Made by a program: the position numbers and the translations under genes. 64,000 nucleotides of DNA, taken from Pedobacter westerhofensis. Its GTDB lineage: Bacteria > Bacteroidota > Bacteroidia > Sphingobacteriales > Sphingobacteriaceae. The stretch covers positions 62,001 through 126,000 of the forward strand of contig NZ_FXTN01000007.1 of NCBI RefSeq assembly GCF_900182595.1, written 5' to 3'. Shown one piece after another: positions 44,954 through 53,420 of this stretch; positions within the stretch are counted from its first letter, which is position 1, and every line of letters starts with the position of its first letter. The notes below the pieces were generated by a model that worked only from the letters and a program-made list of their open reading frames with translations, was not told the origin of the DNA and ran no database searches.

Positions 44954-47104
44954 ATGGATATTAAATCATTTTTTAAACTGTTGAACCGATACAAATGGAT
45001 CCTGATTCTGGTCCCTTTGATTTCAGCAGTTGCTACTTATTTTCTTGTTAAACAGTTGCCCAAAACATATAATTCGGAAGCACTGATCGCTACTGGAATT
45101 GTTGATCCTTCCAAGCAGGTAGCGGGTGCACCACAGATGGATTATTTTAAGATGACTCAGGAATTCAATAATATTATTGAAAAGATGAAAATGAGAAAAA
45201 TAATGTCCATTCTTAGCTATCGTCTTGTTTTGCATGATCTCGAAAACCCTGCTGAAGCTTTCAAACCTTACAGTGAGAAAGTTGATTCGTTGACAGTAGC
45301 ACAAAGGCAGCAGGTGATCAAGCTTTTCCGCCATAATCTGGATGCGAAAATACCGCTTAGCCTTGCCGACAATAAAGCTGAATTTAAACTGTATGACATT
45401 GTAAGTTCAATGGGCTATGGAGAAACTGCCATCAATAAGGGGCTGGATATTAATCATCCGGATAACAGTGACTTCATAAAAGTCACATTTACATCCAGCA
45501 ATCCATTACTATCTGCCTATGTCGTAAATACATTGACCAACGACTTTATCCGTAACTATGGCATAGATGTAAATTTCAATCAGGGACAAAGCAATGAATT
45601 GCTCGATTCAGTTTTAAAAGTGAAAGAGGGCGATATGAATGCGAAAAATCTGGCCCTGAAAGATTTTAAGATGAAAAACGGAGTCCTGAATCTTGACAAG
45701 CAATCTCAGTTAGTTTATGCTCAGATTACAGCTGCTGAAGACAGAAAAGGCCAGGTGCTTTCAAATATACAGGCAAACCAAAATGCAATTGCACAGATTG
45801 AAAGCCGTTTAAGAAGCGATGATCCTAATCTGGGGAAAAATGTATCAAGGGATAACTCTGCATATGTGAACATTAAGAATCAATTGGAAATTGCCAATAA
45901 GCGGTATGTCGACGGTAACTTTAAACCTGAGGATAAACGCAGAATTGACTCCCTGACAAATATTCAGGTTGCTATTTCTTCAAATAACTCTGATAAATAC
46001 GTGGTAGACCCACAAGTATCAAGACAGGCATTGCTGCAACAGAAATATCAGCTGGAGACTACTGTAGCACAATTAAGCGGCAGTGTAAAGTCATTGAACG
46101 GCGAGCTTGCCACGGCAAATTCAAAATACAATGCGATGGTTCCCTTCGATGCCAATATTCAGAATTATCAGCGTGATGCAGATTTGGCAACAAAAGATTA
46201 CCTGGAAGCTTTAAACAGGATCAATACCACACAAACCCAGCAAAACATGGGCTTAAAACTGCAGGTTGCGCAGATGGGAATGCCTGGTTTTCCGGATAAA
46301 TCCAAAACACTTATTTATACCGCATTATCCGGAATTGCAACCCTTGCCGTTTGCTTTGCTGTATTGCTGGCATTGTTTGTTACTGACGGATCTGTGAATA
46401 CATCGCACCAGCTTGCAAGTGTTACAAAATCAAAAGTAATCGGCAGTCTGAATTTTATCCCTGATGAAGATAAAACGATCAAAACGATCTGGGAAAATAC
46501 TTCTACCAATAACCATTACAGTATCCATAAAGAGCTTTTGCGGTCACTGAGGTTTGAAATCAGCGATCTTCTTGCCGAAAATGACAACAGAATACTTGGA
46601 ATTACCAGTCTTGTAGGCGGTGAAGGTAAAACCTTTGTTGCGGCGAACCTGGCTTACGCCTACGCCATGACCGGTAAAAAAATCCTTTTAATTGGGGGCG
46701 AACAGGCCTCCCCCGTACTTTCAGATTCCAAACAGCTGACGAGAAGCCAGAATTTTGAAACCTTCCTGATTAACAGGGAAATTAAAGTGGAAGACCTCAT
46801 TACCAAATTAAGCAAGGTTGATCATCAAAAATCCCTGCTGGAGATTCAGAATGAAAGGAACCTGAAATCCGGTTTTGACGTCCTTAAAAAACAATTTGAT
46901 ATCATCATTATAGATATTGAGAGCCTCACAGATATAAATATCGCGAAAGAGTGGCTGTCATTTACCGAAAAAAGTATTGCTGTATTTGCCGCTGGCAGGT
47001 CATTAACGGATGGTGATAAAGACATGGTACAACTATTAAAGAAACAACCCGGATTTATTGGCTGGGTGATCAATAAAGTGAGATTGTCTGAAATCCAGGA
47101 TTAA
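44954..47104 (+). CDS. Wzc-like polysaccharide co-polymerase with degenerate BY-kinase domain
   Basis: The protein has 716 residues. A Wzz-type chain-length domain runs from a first membrane segment (about 14-32) through a coiled-coil periplasmic part to a second segment near 455-475. The C-terminal P-loop domain has a Walker A-like GGEGKTF near residue 555 and Walker B-like IIIIDIES near 650. The Walker A' Asp expected after the second strand is replaced (ILLIGGEQ near 575), and no Tyr cluster ends the protein (tail VINKVRLSEIQD). Chain-length control is likely; kinase activity is doubtful. Confidence 0.88.
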   Translation: MDIKSFFKLLNRYKWILILVPLISAVATYFLVKQLPKTYNSEALIATGIVDPSKQVAGAPQMDYFKMTQEFNNIIEKMKMRKIMSILSYRLVLHDLENPAEAFKPYSEKVDSLTVAQRQQVIKLFRHNLDAKIPLSLADNKAEFKLYDIVSSMGYGETAINKGLDINHPDNSDFIKVTFTSSNPLLSAYVVNTLTNDFIRNYGIDVNFNQGQSNELLDSVLKVKEGDMNAKNLALKDFKMKNGVLNLDKQSQLVYAQITAAEDRKGQVLSNIQANQNAIAQIESRLRSDDPNLGKNVSRDNSAYVNIKNQLEIANKRYVDGNFKPEDKRRIDSLTNIQVAISSNNSDKYVVDPQVSRQALLQQKYQLETTVAQLSGSVKSLNGELATANSKYNAMVPFDANIQNYQRDADLATKDYLEALNRINTTQTQQNMGLKLQVAQMGMPGFPDKSKTLIYTALSGIATLAVCFAVLLALFVTDGSVNTSHQLASVTKSKVIGSLNFIPDEDKTIKTIWENTSTNNHYSIHKELLRSLRFEISDLLAENDNRILGITSLVGGEGKTFVAANLAYAYAMTGKKILLIGGEQASPVLSDSKQLTRSQNFETFLINREIKVEDLITKLSKVDHQKSLLEIQNERNLKSGFDVLKKQFDIIIIDIESLTDINIAKEWLSFTEKSIAVFAAGRSLTDGDKDMVQLLKKQPGFIGWVINKVRLSEIQD

Positions 47105-47107
47105 TTG

Positions 47108-47113
47108 AGGAGG
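47108..47113 (+). promoter_or_regulatory. Shine-Dalgarno AGGAGG fixing a TTG start
   Basis: A full AGGAGG lies 7 nt before TTG at 47121. Such strong sites are rare in Bacteroidota. It supports TTG as the start of the polymerase gene, where no in-frame ATG is near. Confidence 0.7.
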
Positions 47114-47120
47114 TAAGAGT

Positions 47121-48602
47121 TTGAGTATACAGCAGGAGTCTACGTACCTATATTTGAAGAAATCGAAAGTTTTATTCCTTGTTTTTGGAATAATCATAGC
47201 GGTGCTATCCATTGTCGGGGCATATGCACTTGATGTGCTTGCCCCGGTGATTTTAGCCATTCTTGCCTTTGCTGTAGTTTTTGTGATCTTTGTTTTCAAA
47301 AATCCCAAAATCGGACTGTATGCGCTGATTCCATATTGTTTCCTCCTGGGTTTTCTGGGAAGGGAGATTGGCGGCTTTCAATACGGTATTGCCATTGAGG
47401 TACTGCTGATCCTGACCTGGCTTTCTTCTCTTGTTTATTACAAGAAAGATGACTGGGATGCGATTAAAAATGACATGTGCCTTTTATTCCTGATTTGGTT
47501 TATTATCAGTGTGCTTGAAGTGATTAACCCTGCTGGTGCAAGTGTGATGGGTTGGTTGATAGAAATCCGCTCTGAAGCGCTCTATCCGGTGTTGATTATC
47601 CCTCTTACATTTGTTGTCATCCGGAATACGAAGGATTTGAATATTGTGATTAAGCTGCTATTGCTAATGGCTTTAATCGCTGCATTGAATGGTATAAAAC
47701 AAGTTCATATCGGATTATTCCCCGGCGAGCAGGCCTTTCTTGATGGGCCCGGAGGGGCAACGCATATGATATTTGGGAAAATGAGAGCTTTTTCTTTTTA
47801 TGACGCGGGGCAGTTTGGAGCTTTTGAGGCTGCATTTATTGTAATGGCTATTGTACTTGCCATAGGTTCGTCCACGTTATGGCATAAATTATTATTATTT
47901 TGCATCGCTGGTACCTATGGTTACGCGATGCTGCTTTCGGGCACAAGGGGAGCATTTTTTGCATTGGTTGTGGCCGCGGTATTTGCTATTTTCCTCACCA
48001 AGAACTTTAAAGCGCTGATTTTTGGCGGCATCGTTCTCTCTATGTTTCTCGGTGTCCTTAAGTTTACAAGTATAGGCAGCGGAATTTACTCGATACAACG
48101 TTTCAGATCCTCGGTGGATCCAAATGACCCCTCACTTATCGTACGCTTTAATACACAAAGGGTATTGCAGGAATACATGAGCAGCAGGCCTTTTGGGGGC
48201 GGACTTGGGGTTCTTGGAGTGAACTCTACCTACAACACTGACAAATGGCTGTCTACCGTGCAGCCAGACAGTTACTGGGTTAAAGTATGGGCAATGACCG
48301 GTATTGTTGGCTTAACAATCTGGTTTTGTATGATGATGTATATTCTCGGTAAGTGCTGTGGTATCATCTGGATGATCAGGAATAACAAGTTGAGAGTAAA
48401 ATTAATCGCTCTACTGTCCACTACTGCAGGAATTTTCTTCTGCAGCTATGGTAATGAAGTAATGAACAATATGCCTTCATTGCTGGTGGTATGCTTATCA
48501 TTTGCCCTGGTTTATATGGGGCCTAAGTTTGACACCGAGCTGGCTGATGAAAAAGTACCCGCAATCAATCCTTCAACAGATTTAACTAACTATGCCATTT
48601 GA
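47121..48602 (+). CDS. Wzy-like O-antigen polymerase/ligase membrane protein
   Basis: This 493-residue protein has about 10-12 hydrophobic segments and a long periplasmic loop near residues 320-390 that includes the ligase-like SSRPFGGGLGVLG and PDSYWVKVWAMTGIVGL stretches, both common in Wzy/WaaL proteins. It starts with TTG after an AGGAGG site, 16 bp after the Wzc-like gene. It most likely joins repeat units carried on undecaprenyl diphosphate into the exopolysaccharide. Confidence 0.87.
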   Translation: MSIQQESTYLYLKKSKVLFLVFGIIIAVLSIVGAYALDVLAPVILAILAFAVVFVIFVFKNPKIGLYALIPYCFLLGFLGREIGGFQYGIAIEVLLILTWLSSLVYYKKDDWDAIKNDMCLLFLIWFIISVLEVINPAGASVMGWLIEIRSEALYPVLIIPLTFVVIRNTKDLNIVIKLLLLMALIAALNGIKQVHIGLFPGEQAFLDGPGGATHMIFGKMRAFSFYDAGQFGAFEAAFIVMAIVLAIGSSTLWHKLLLFCIAGTYGYAMLLSGTRGAFFALVVAAVFAIFLTKNFKALIFGGIVLSMFLGVLKFTSIGSGIYSIQRFRSSVDPNDPSLIVRFNTQRVLQEYMSSRPFGGGLGVLGVNSTYNTDKWLSTVQPDSYWVKVWAMTGIVGLTIWFCMMMYILGKCCGIIWMIRNNKLRVKLIALLSTTAGIFFCSYGNEVMNNMPSLLVVCLSFALVYMGPKFDTELADEKVPAINPSTDLTNYAI

Positions 48603-48702
48603 AATATTTCTGCTTCCCGGTTTAATCGTTTTTGTCTGGGGGTTTTTCAGGGGCCGCAGGAGATACAAGGAAGAATACAATAAAGAAGAGGGAAACCTTT
48701 AA
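48592..48702 (+). CDS. 36-residue membrane peptide overlapping the polymerase stop
   Basis: An ATG at 48592 opens 11 bp before the polymerase stop ends. The product has one hydrophobic helix (MPFEIFLLPGLIVFVWGFF), then a charged tail (RGRRRYKEEYNKEEGNL). It fills the 111 bp between the polymerase and the next glycosyltransferase, which begins 11 bp later. The position and the amphipathic layout argue for a real small gene; no family is recognised. Confidence 0.55.
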   Translation: MPFEIFLLPGLIVFVWGFFRGRRRYKEEYNKEEGNL

Positions 48703-48713
48703 AACCAGTTTTT

Positions 48714-49868
48714 ATGCTTAAGTCGATTTTGATCATTTTCCAGGTAATTATTGGTTACAATCTGGTTCTTCCTTTTTTATTGTACATTTTTTATACGCTG
48801 GTCAAAAAAAGCAGGTTTAACCGTGCAGAACTGAAAGAATATGATTATGGGATCATTGTTACTGCTTATGAACAGACGGCGCTGCTCCCTGCGGTGGTCA
48901 GCTCGCTTCTGCAGCTAAATTACAGCAACTACCTGATCTATGTTGTGGCCGACAATTGCGATATCTCTGACCTTCACTTTAATGATCCGCGGGTGATATT
49001 GCTCAAGCCTGAGAAAGTTCTGGCCAGTAATACGCGTTCACATTTGTATGCAATTGCAAACTTCAGGAGAGCGCATGAAATTTTGACGATCATTGACAGT
49101 GATAACCTTACTGACCCAAATTATCTCAACGAACTGAACGTTTATTTTGATGCCGGATTTGAAGCCGTACAGGGGGTTAGAGCTGCAAAAAATCTGAATA
49201 CAACCTATGCCTGTCTGGATGCAGCGCGTGATATTTACTACCATTTCTATGATGGAGAGGTGCTCTTCCAGCTGGGATCATCTGCAACGCTGTCGGGCTC
49301 CGGAATGGCATTTACCACAGTGCTCTACAAGGCGTGTTTTGATAACCTGGATATTACCGGGGCTGGGTTCGATAAAGTGCTGCAGGCCCAGATCCTGAGA
49401 ATGGATAAGCGTATTGCTTTTGCAAAAGATGCGATTGTATATGATGAAAAGACCGCTGATTCCGGTCAGCTGGTAAATCAGCGCTCCAGATGGATCAATA
49501 CCTGGTTTAAGTACTTTGGGTATGGATTTGATATCCTGTTGCGTGGTATCAAAAAATTAAATCTGAATCAGTTTTTATTCGGTATCATACTGCTGAGGCC
49601 ACCCTTATTTATATTTATTTTGTTGTCGGGGCTTTGTTGCCTGGTCAACATCTTTATTTTTCCAATTTATTCTCTGATTTGGGTAATAGCTTTTGGACTT
49701 TTTATATTGAGTTTCGTCATTTCTCTGAAAAATCATGCAACTGACCCAAGGATTTACAAATCTTTAGTCAATATTCCCAAATTTATATATTTTCAGTTAT
49801 TATCTTTAGTACATGCAAAGCAAGCCAACAAAAGATCTGTAGCGACCAAGCACAATATCAATTCATAA
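48714..49868 (+). CDS. GT2 glycosyltransferase with C-terminal membrane segments
   Basis: This 384-residue protein has an N-terminal membrane segment (about 3-26), a GT-A domain with GIIVTAYEQTALL near residue 45 and a DxD-like motif IDSDN near residue 125, then QRSRW near residue 260 (QxxRW motif) and two or three C-terminal membrane segments (about 285-345). This layout is shared with processive or membrane GT2 enzymes. It probably adds a sugar to the lipid-linked repeat unit. Confidence 0.88.
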   Translation: MLKSILIIFQVIIGYNLVLPFLLYIFYTLVKKSRFNRAELKEYDYGIIVTAYEQTALLPAVVSSLLQLNYSNYLIYVVADNCDISDLHFNDPRVILLKPEKVLASNTRSHLYAIANFRRAHEILTIIDSDNLTDPNYLNELNVYFDAGFEAVQGVRAAKNLNTTYACLDAARDIYYHFYDGEVLFQLGSSATLSGSGMAFTTVLYKACFDNLDITGAGFDKVLQAQILRMDKRIAFAKDAIVYDEKTADSGQLVNQRSRWINTWFKYFGYGFDILLRGIKKLNLNQFLFGIILLRPPLFIFILLSGLCCLVNIFIFPIYSLIWVIAFGLFILSFVISLKNHATDPRIYKSLVNIPKFIYFQLLSLVHAKQANKRSVATKHNINS

Positions 49869-49883
49869 GTATATATTTAATCA

Positions 49884-51092
49884 GTGGAGTCAGAAATTAT
49901 AAGAGATAGAGATATTGTTATCGTTGGTCAGCAACCCTGGGATGTGGCTATTGGCAGCAATTGTAAAAATATAGCTCTGGAGCTGGCAAAGAACAACAGG
50001 GTTTTGTATGTTAATTCTGCGCTGGACAGGATCACCTTGCTGAGAAACAGGAACGAGGATGGTATCGTTAAGCGCAGGAATGTAATCAAAGGTTCAGAAA
50101 ATGGCCTGGTACCTGTAGTGAATAACCTTTGGACGCTTTTTCCAGATGTTTTGATTGAATCTGTAAACTGGATTAACAATTCCTCAATATTCGATTTTTT
50201 TAATAAGAGAAATAACCGCCTTTTTGCTAAATCCATTTCTAAAGCAATCTCGTTATTAAAGTTTAAGGACATTATTCTTTTTAATGATAATGATATGTTT
50301 AAAAGCTTTTATCTGCAGGAATTTTTAAAACCTACTACCAGTATATATTACTCAAGAGACTTTATGCTTGCTGTAGATTACTGGAAGAAACATGGTGAAA
50401 GGATAGAACCGGAACTGATCAGAAAAAGTGACTTATGTGTAGCAAACTCTACCTATCTGAGCGATTACTGTAAAAAATATAACCCTGATTCATTTTATAT
50501 CGGGCAGGGCTGCGAGCTTGATATCTTTACCAGCGATGCAGCATTCCCGCCTATTGCTGAAATAACACGCCTTAAGGGGCCTAAAATTGGTTACGTTGGT
50601 GCTTTACAGAGCATCAGGCTGGATATTGACCTGATTGCCCACATTGCCCGTGAAAAGCCTGAATGGAATATTATTCTGGTTGGGCCCGAGGATGATGTTT
50701 TTAAATCGAGCGTGTTGCACCAGATTCCTAATATTTATTTTCTGGGTTCGCAAAAACCGGAAGACCTTCCTGCTTATATCCATGCTTTTGATGTATGCAT
50801 CAATCCTCAGCTGGTGAATCAGGTGACAATCGGGAACTATCCCAGAAAAATCGATGAGTATCTGGCAATGGGAAAACCGGTTGTTGCAACCAGCACGCCG
50901 GCTGTCAGTATTTTTGGCGATGAGGTATATCTGGCAGCTGATAAATTTGAGTTTGCCGTGTCTGTTGAAAAGGCCATGGCAGAGAACGACCCTGAAAAAT
51001 CTGCGAAAAGGATTGCCCTTGCCCACTCTCATACATGGGAGAATAGTGTAGGGGAATTATACAAGGCAATTCATAAAGTGATAAAAAATTAA
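49884..51092 (+). CDS. GT4-like glycosyltransferase (GT-B fold)
   Basis: This 402-residue protein starts at GTG (49884); no suitable ATG exists. The N-terminal DIVIVGQQPWDVAIGSN is typical of group 1 glycosyltransferases involved in polysaccharide synthesis. The C-terminal domain shows GPKIGYVGAL near residue 230, IYFLGSQKPEDLPAYIHAFD near 280 (shortened: FLGSQKPEDLPAYI) and PRKIDEYLAMGKPVV near 325. It is part of the exopolysaccharide operon; sugar and linkage are unknown. Confidence 0.88.
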   Translation: MESEIIRDRDIVIVGQQPWDVAIGSNCKNIALELAKNNRVLYVNSALDRITLLRNRNEDGIVKRRNVIKGSENGLVPVVNNLWTLFPDVLIESVNWINNSSIFDFFNKRNNRLFAKSISKAISLLKFKDIILFNDNDMFKSFYLQEFLKPTTSIYYSRDFMLAVDYWKKHGERIEPELIRKSDLCVANSTYLSDYCKKYNPDSFYIGQGCELDIFTSDAAFPPIAEITRLKGPKIGYVGALQSIRLDIDLIAHIAREKPEWNIILVGPEDDVFKSSVLHQIPNIYFLGSQKPEDLPAYIHAFDVCINPQLVNQVTIGNYPRKIDEYLAMGKPVVATSTPAVSIFGDEVYLAADKFEFAVSVEKAMAENDPEKSAKRIALAHSHTWENSVGELYKAIHKVIKN

Positions 51093-51094
51093 AG

Positions 51095-51709
51095 ATGTCA
51101 TTAGCTGCAACCATCAAAGCAAATCCATTCATCAAGAAAGCAGCACTTTGGCTGCTTATTCCGGTCAATGATTTCCGGCCCAGATTGTGGATCAGGCTTT
51201 TTGTAAACCCTTTTAAGCATAAAAAAGGTAAGGGATCTATCATCAGGAACCAGACCCGTATGGATGTTTTCCCTTTTAATAAGTTTGAACTGGGAGACCG
51301 CAGCCTTATCGAAAGCTTTTCAACCATTAATAACGGTGTTGGAGATGTTTTCATTGGTAATAAATCCCTGGTTGGGATTGGCTGTACCGTAATTGGTCCT
51401 GTGGTTATAGGCAATAATGTTATCATGGCACAAAATATTGTCGTCTCCGGATTAAACCACGGATATGAAATCATTGATATACCGCCATGTGACCAGAAAA
51501 CAATTACCAGTCAGATTACCATCAGTGATGATGTATGGATTGGCGCAAATTGTGTGGTCACTGCCGGCGTAACTATTGGTAAACACGCCGTAATTGGTGC
51601 GGGCAGCATTGTCACTAAGAATGTACCGCCATATTCCGTATCAGTAGGCAATCCGGCCAGAGTGGTGAAGCTGTATAATTTCGAAAATAACAAATGGGAA
51701 AGAGTATAA
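51095..51709 (+). CDS. Hexapeptide-repeat acyltransferase
   Basis: This 204-residue protein is a left-handed beta-helix acyltransferase of the LbH/xenobiotic-type group. Imperfect hexapeptide repeats run from about residue 70 to 190, ending with DVWIGANCVVTAGVTIG and SVGNPARVVKLY. A His in GLNHGYE near residue 124 is a candidate catalytic base. It starts 2 bp after the GT4-like gene. It likely acetylates a sugar of the repeat unit. Confidence 0.9.
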   Translation: MSLAATIKANPFIKKAALWLLIPVNDFRPRLWIRLFVNPFKHKKGKGSIIRNQTRMDVFPFNKFELGDRSLIESFSTINNGVGDVFIGNKSLVGIGCTVIGPVVIGNNVIMAQNIVVSGLNHGYEIIDIPPCDQKTITSQITISDDVWIGANCVVTAGVTIGKHAVIGAGSIVTKNVPPYSVSVGNPARVVKLYNFENNKWERV

Positions 51710-51713
51710 GCAT

Positions 51714-52544
51714 ATGAGTTATTTAAAGAACCCCGACTGGCTGGGCCAGTTTCTCTATCCTTATGAAAAATATGAAGAAATACCAGCTTCAGTTTTTGAA
51801 TCTATAAATAAGGACCTTGACAAGGTACAAAGTAAATCACCTTTGGTGAGTATTGTGGTGATCGCCTGGAATGAAGAAACCAATATCCTTCGCTGTGTGG
51901 CTACTTTGTCAAAGATGGTAACAGAGATCCCTTTTGAGATTATCGTAGTCAATAACAACTCTACAGACAGAACACAGGATACCATTAACGATCTCCATAT
52001 CAAATCGTACAATGAGCTTACCCAGGGCGCGGGTCCTGCCCGGCAGAGGGGCCAGGAAGAGGCGCTGGGCAAATATATCCTAACTGCTGATGCAGATTGT
52101 TTTTACCCGGCCTGCTGGGTAGACGAGATGATGAAAGTATTGAAGAAAGAAGGGGTTGTGTGTATCTATGGACGGTATTCATTTATCGGTGAGCCTTCTT
52201 TTCCACGCTGGAAGCTGCTTATTCTCGAAAAACTTAAGGATACCATGGCTGGTTTGAGACACCTTAAACAACCCTATTTTAATACCTTTGGGATCAGTAT
52301 GGGATATGTGAAAGAATATGGGCTTAAGATTGGTTTCATCAAGATCAACCGAAGGGGAGAAGACGGGCAGCTCTGTATGGATCTGATGCAATACGGCAAG
52401 GTCAAACAGATGAAAGCCCGGAAGGCCCGCGTTTGGACGGGGGTGAGAACATTAAACCAGAACGGATCATTTTACAACATTGTGGTATCAAGGATTAAAG
52501 AAGATCTGAAGCGATTTAAATATAATTTTATTACCCGTAATTAA
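51714..52544 (+). CDS. GT2 glycosyltransferase
   Basis: This 276-residue protein is a GT-A glycosyltransferase: VSIVVIAWNEE near residue 44, VVNNNSTDRTQD near 77, GPARQRGQEEALGKYIL near 104 and the metal-binding TADADCF near 122 (DxD). It is 4 bp after the acyltransferase gene and acts in the cytoplasm at the membrane. Sugar and linkage are unknown. Confidence 0.9.
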   Translation: MSYLKNPDWLGQFLYPYEKYEEIPASVFESINKDLDKVQSKSPLVSIVVIAWNEETNILRCVATLSKMVTEIPFEIIVVNNNSTDRTQDTINDLHIKSYNELTQGAGPARQRGQEEALGKYILTADADCFYPACWVDEMMKVLKKEGVVCIYGRYSFIGEPSFPRWKLLILEKLKDTMAGLRHLKQPYFNTFGISMGYVKEYGLKIGFIKINRRGEDGQLCMDLMQYGKVKQMKARKARVWTGVRTLNQNGSFYNIVVSRIKEDLKRFKYNFITRN

Positions 52545-52559
52545 TACTCCCAGAAGCGC

Positions 52560-53348
52560 ATGATTGATGCCGAAAATACTTATAGTGAAGTTAGCCTGCT
52601 GATTACACATTACAACAGGAGCAGTTCCCTCGAACGTTTACTCAAGGCTTTTAAGTCGCTGAATATGAGTTTTGCTGAAATCATTGTCTCTGACGACTGC
52701 AGTAAGGAGCCACATCAGAGCCACCTCAGGCTGCTGAAGGAAGAGCTCGGCTTTACGCTGGTTACAGCAACGGTGAACAAAGGGCTGGCCAACAACTTAA
52801 ATAAAGGACAACTCGCAGTTAAAACTCCGTATACACTTTATGTTCAGGAGGATTTCATCCCTATGGATGTTTTTCCCGCGCATTTTTCCGATGCGATGGA
52901 AATTATGAACGATGAAGCCGATATGGATATAATCCGTTTTTATGCGTACGGGCCTTACCCTTACCTGACGCCCTATAAAAAAGGATATTCACTGATGATC
53001 TATAAGCCATGGTTCATGAACAAGGATAAGATCTACAACTATAGTGATCACCCTCATCTCAGAAGGAGCACATTTTTTGACCGCTTTGGAAAATACAGCG
53101 AAGGCATTAAATCTGATAAAACAGAATATGAAATGTGCCTTTCATTTATTCAAAACAAGGGCAGAGGCCTCTTTTATGATCAATATGATAGTTTGTTCAA
53201 ACAGGAAAATTCATCTGCTGAACCAAGCACGGTTACCAGGAGCAACTGGAGACAGAGTGATAATCCTTTACTGGCTATGATCAGGCTTATATACAGGCAA
53301 ATTAAATACAACTACGATATACACATTAATACCAGGTTTAAAAAGTAG
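52560..53348 (+). CDS. GT2-like glycosyltransferase, paralogue A
   Basis: This 262-residue protein is GT-A-like: SLLITHYNRSSSLERLL near residue 13, VSDDCS near 43, NKGLANNLNKGQ near 72 and YVQEDF near 94, which takes the DxD place as Q-E-D. It is clearly related to the gene at 54818-55615 across its full length (for example YSDHPHLRRS in both). The pair brackets the flippase gene. It is likely to add a sugar in the repeat unit. Confidence 0.85.
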   Translation: MIDAENTYSEVSLLITHYNRSSSLERLLKAFKSLNMSFAEIIVSDDCSKEPHQSHLRLLKEELGFTLVTATVNKGLANNLNKGQLAVKTPYTLYVQEDFIPMDVFPAHFSDAMEIMNDEADMDIIRFYAYGPYPYLTPYKKGYSLMIYKPWFMNKDKIYNYSDHPHLRRSTFFDRFGKYSEGIKSDKTEYEMCLSFIQNKGRGLFYDQYDSLFKQENSSAEPSTVTRSNWRQSDNPLLAMIRLIYRQIKYNYDIHINTRFKK

Positions 53349-53352
53349 ATTT

Positions 53353-53372
53353 TGGTCATTAACTGATGACCA
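53353..53372 (+). terminator. Small hairpin between GT2 paralogue A and Wzx
   Basis: A 7-bp stem TGGTCAT / ATGACCA with a 6-nt loop sits 5 bp after the GT2 stop, in a 72-bp gap, and is followed by TTTCC. It may be a weak or partial terminator that lowers expression of the last two genes, or an RNA-stability element. Confidence 0.35.
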
Positions 53373-53420
53373 TTTCCGCAATTTAGCGCGTAATTTGAAT
53401 GTACTACTTACTCCCTTTTC

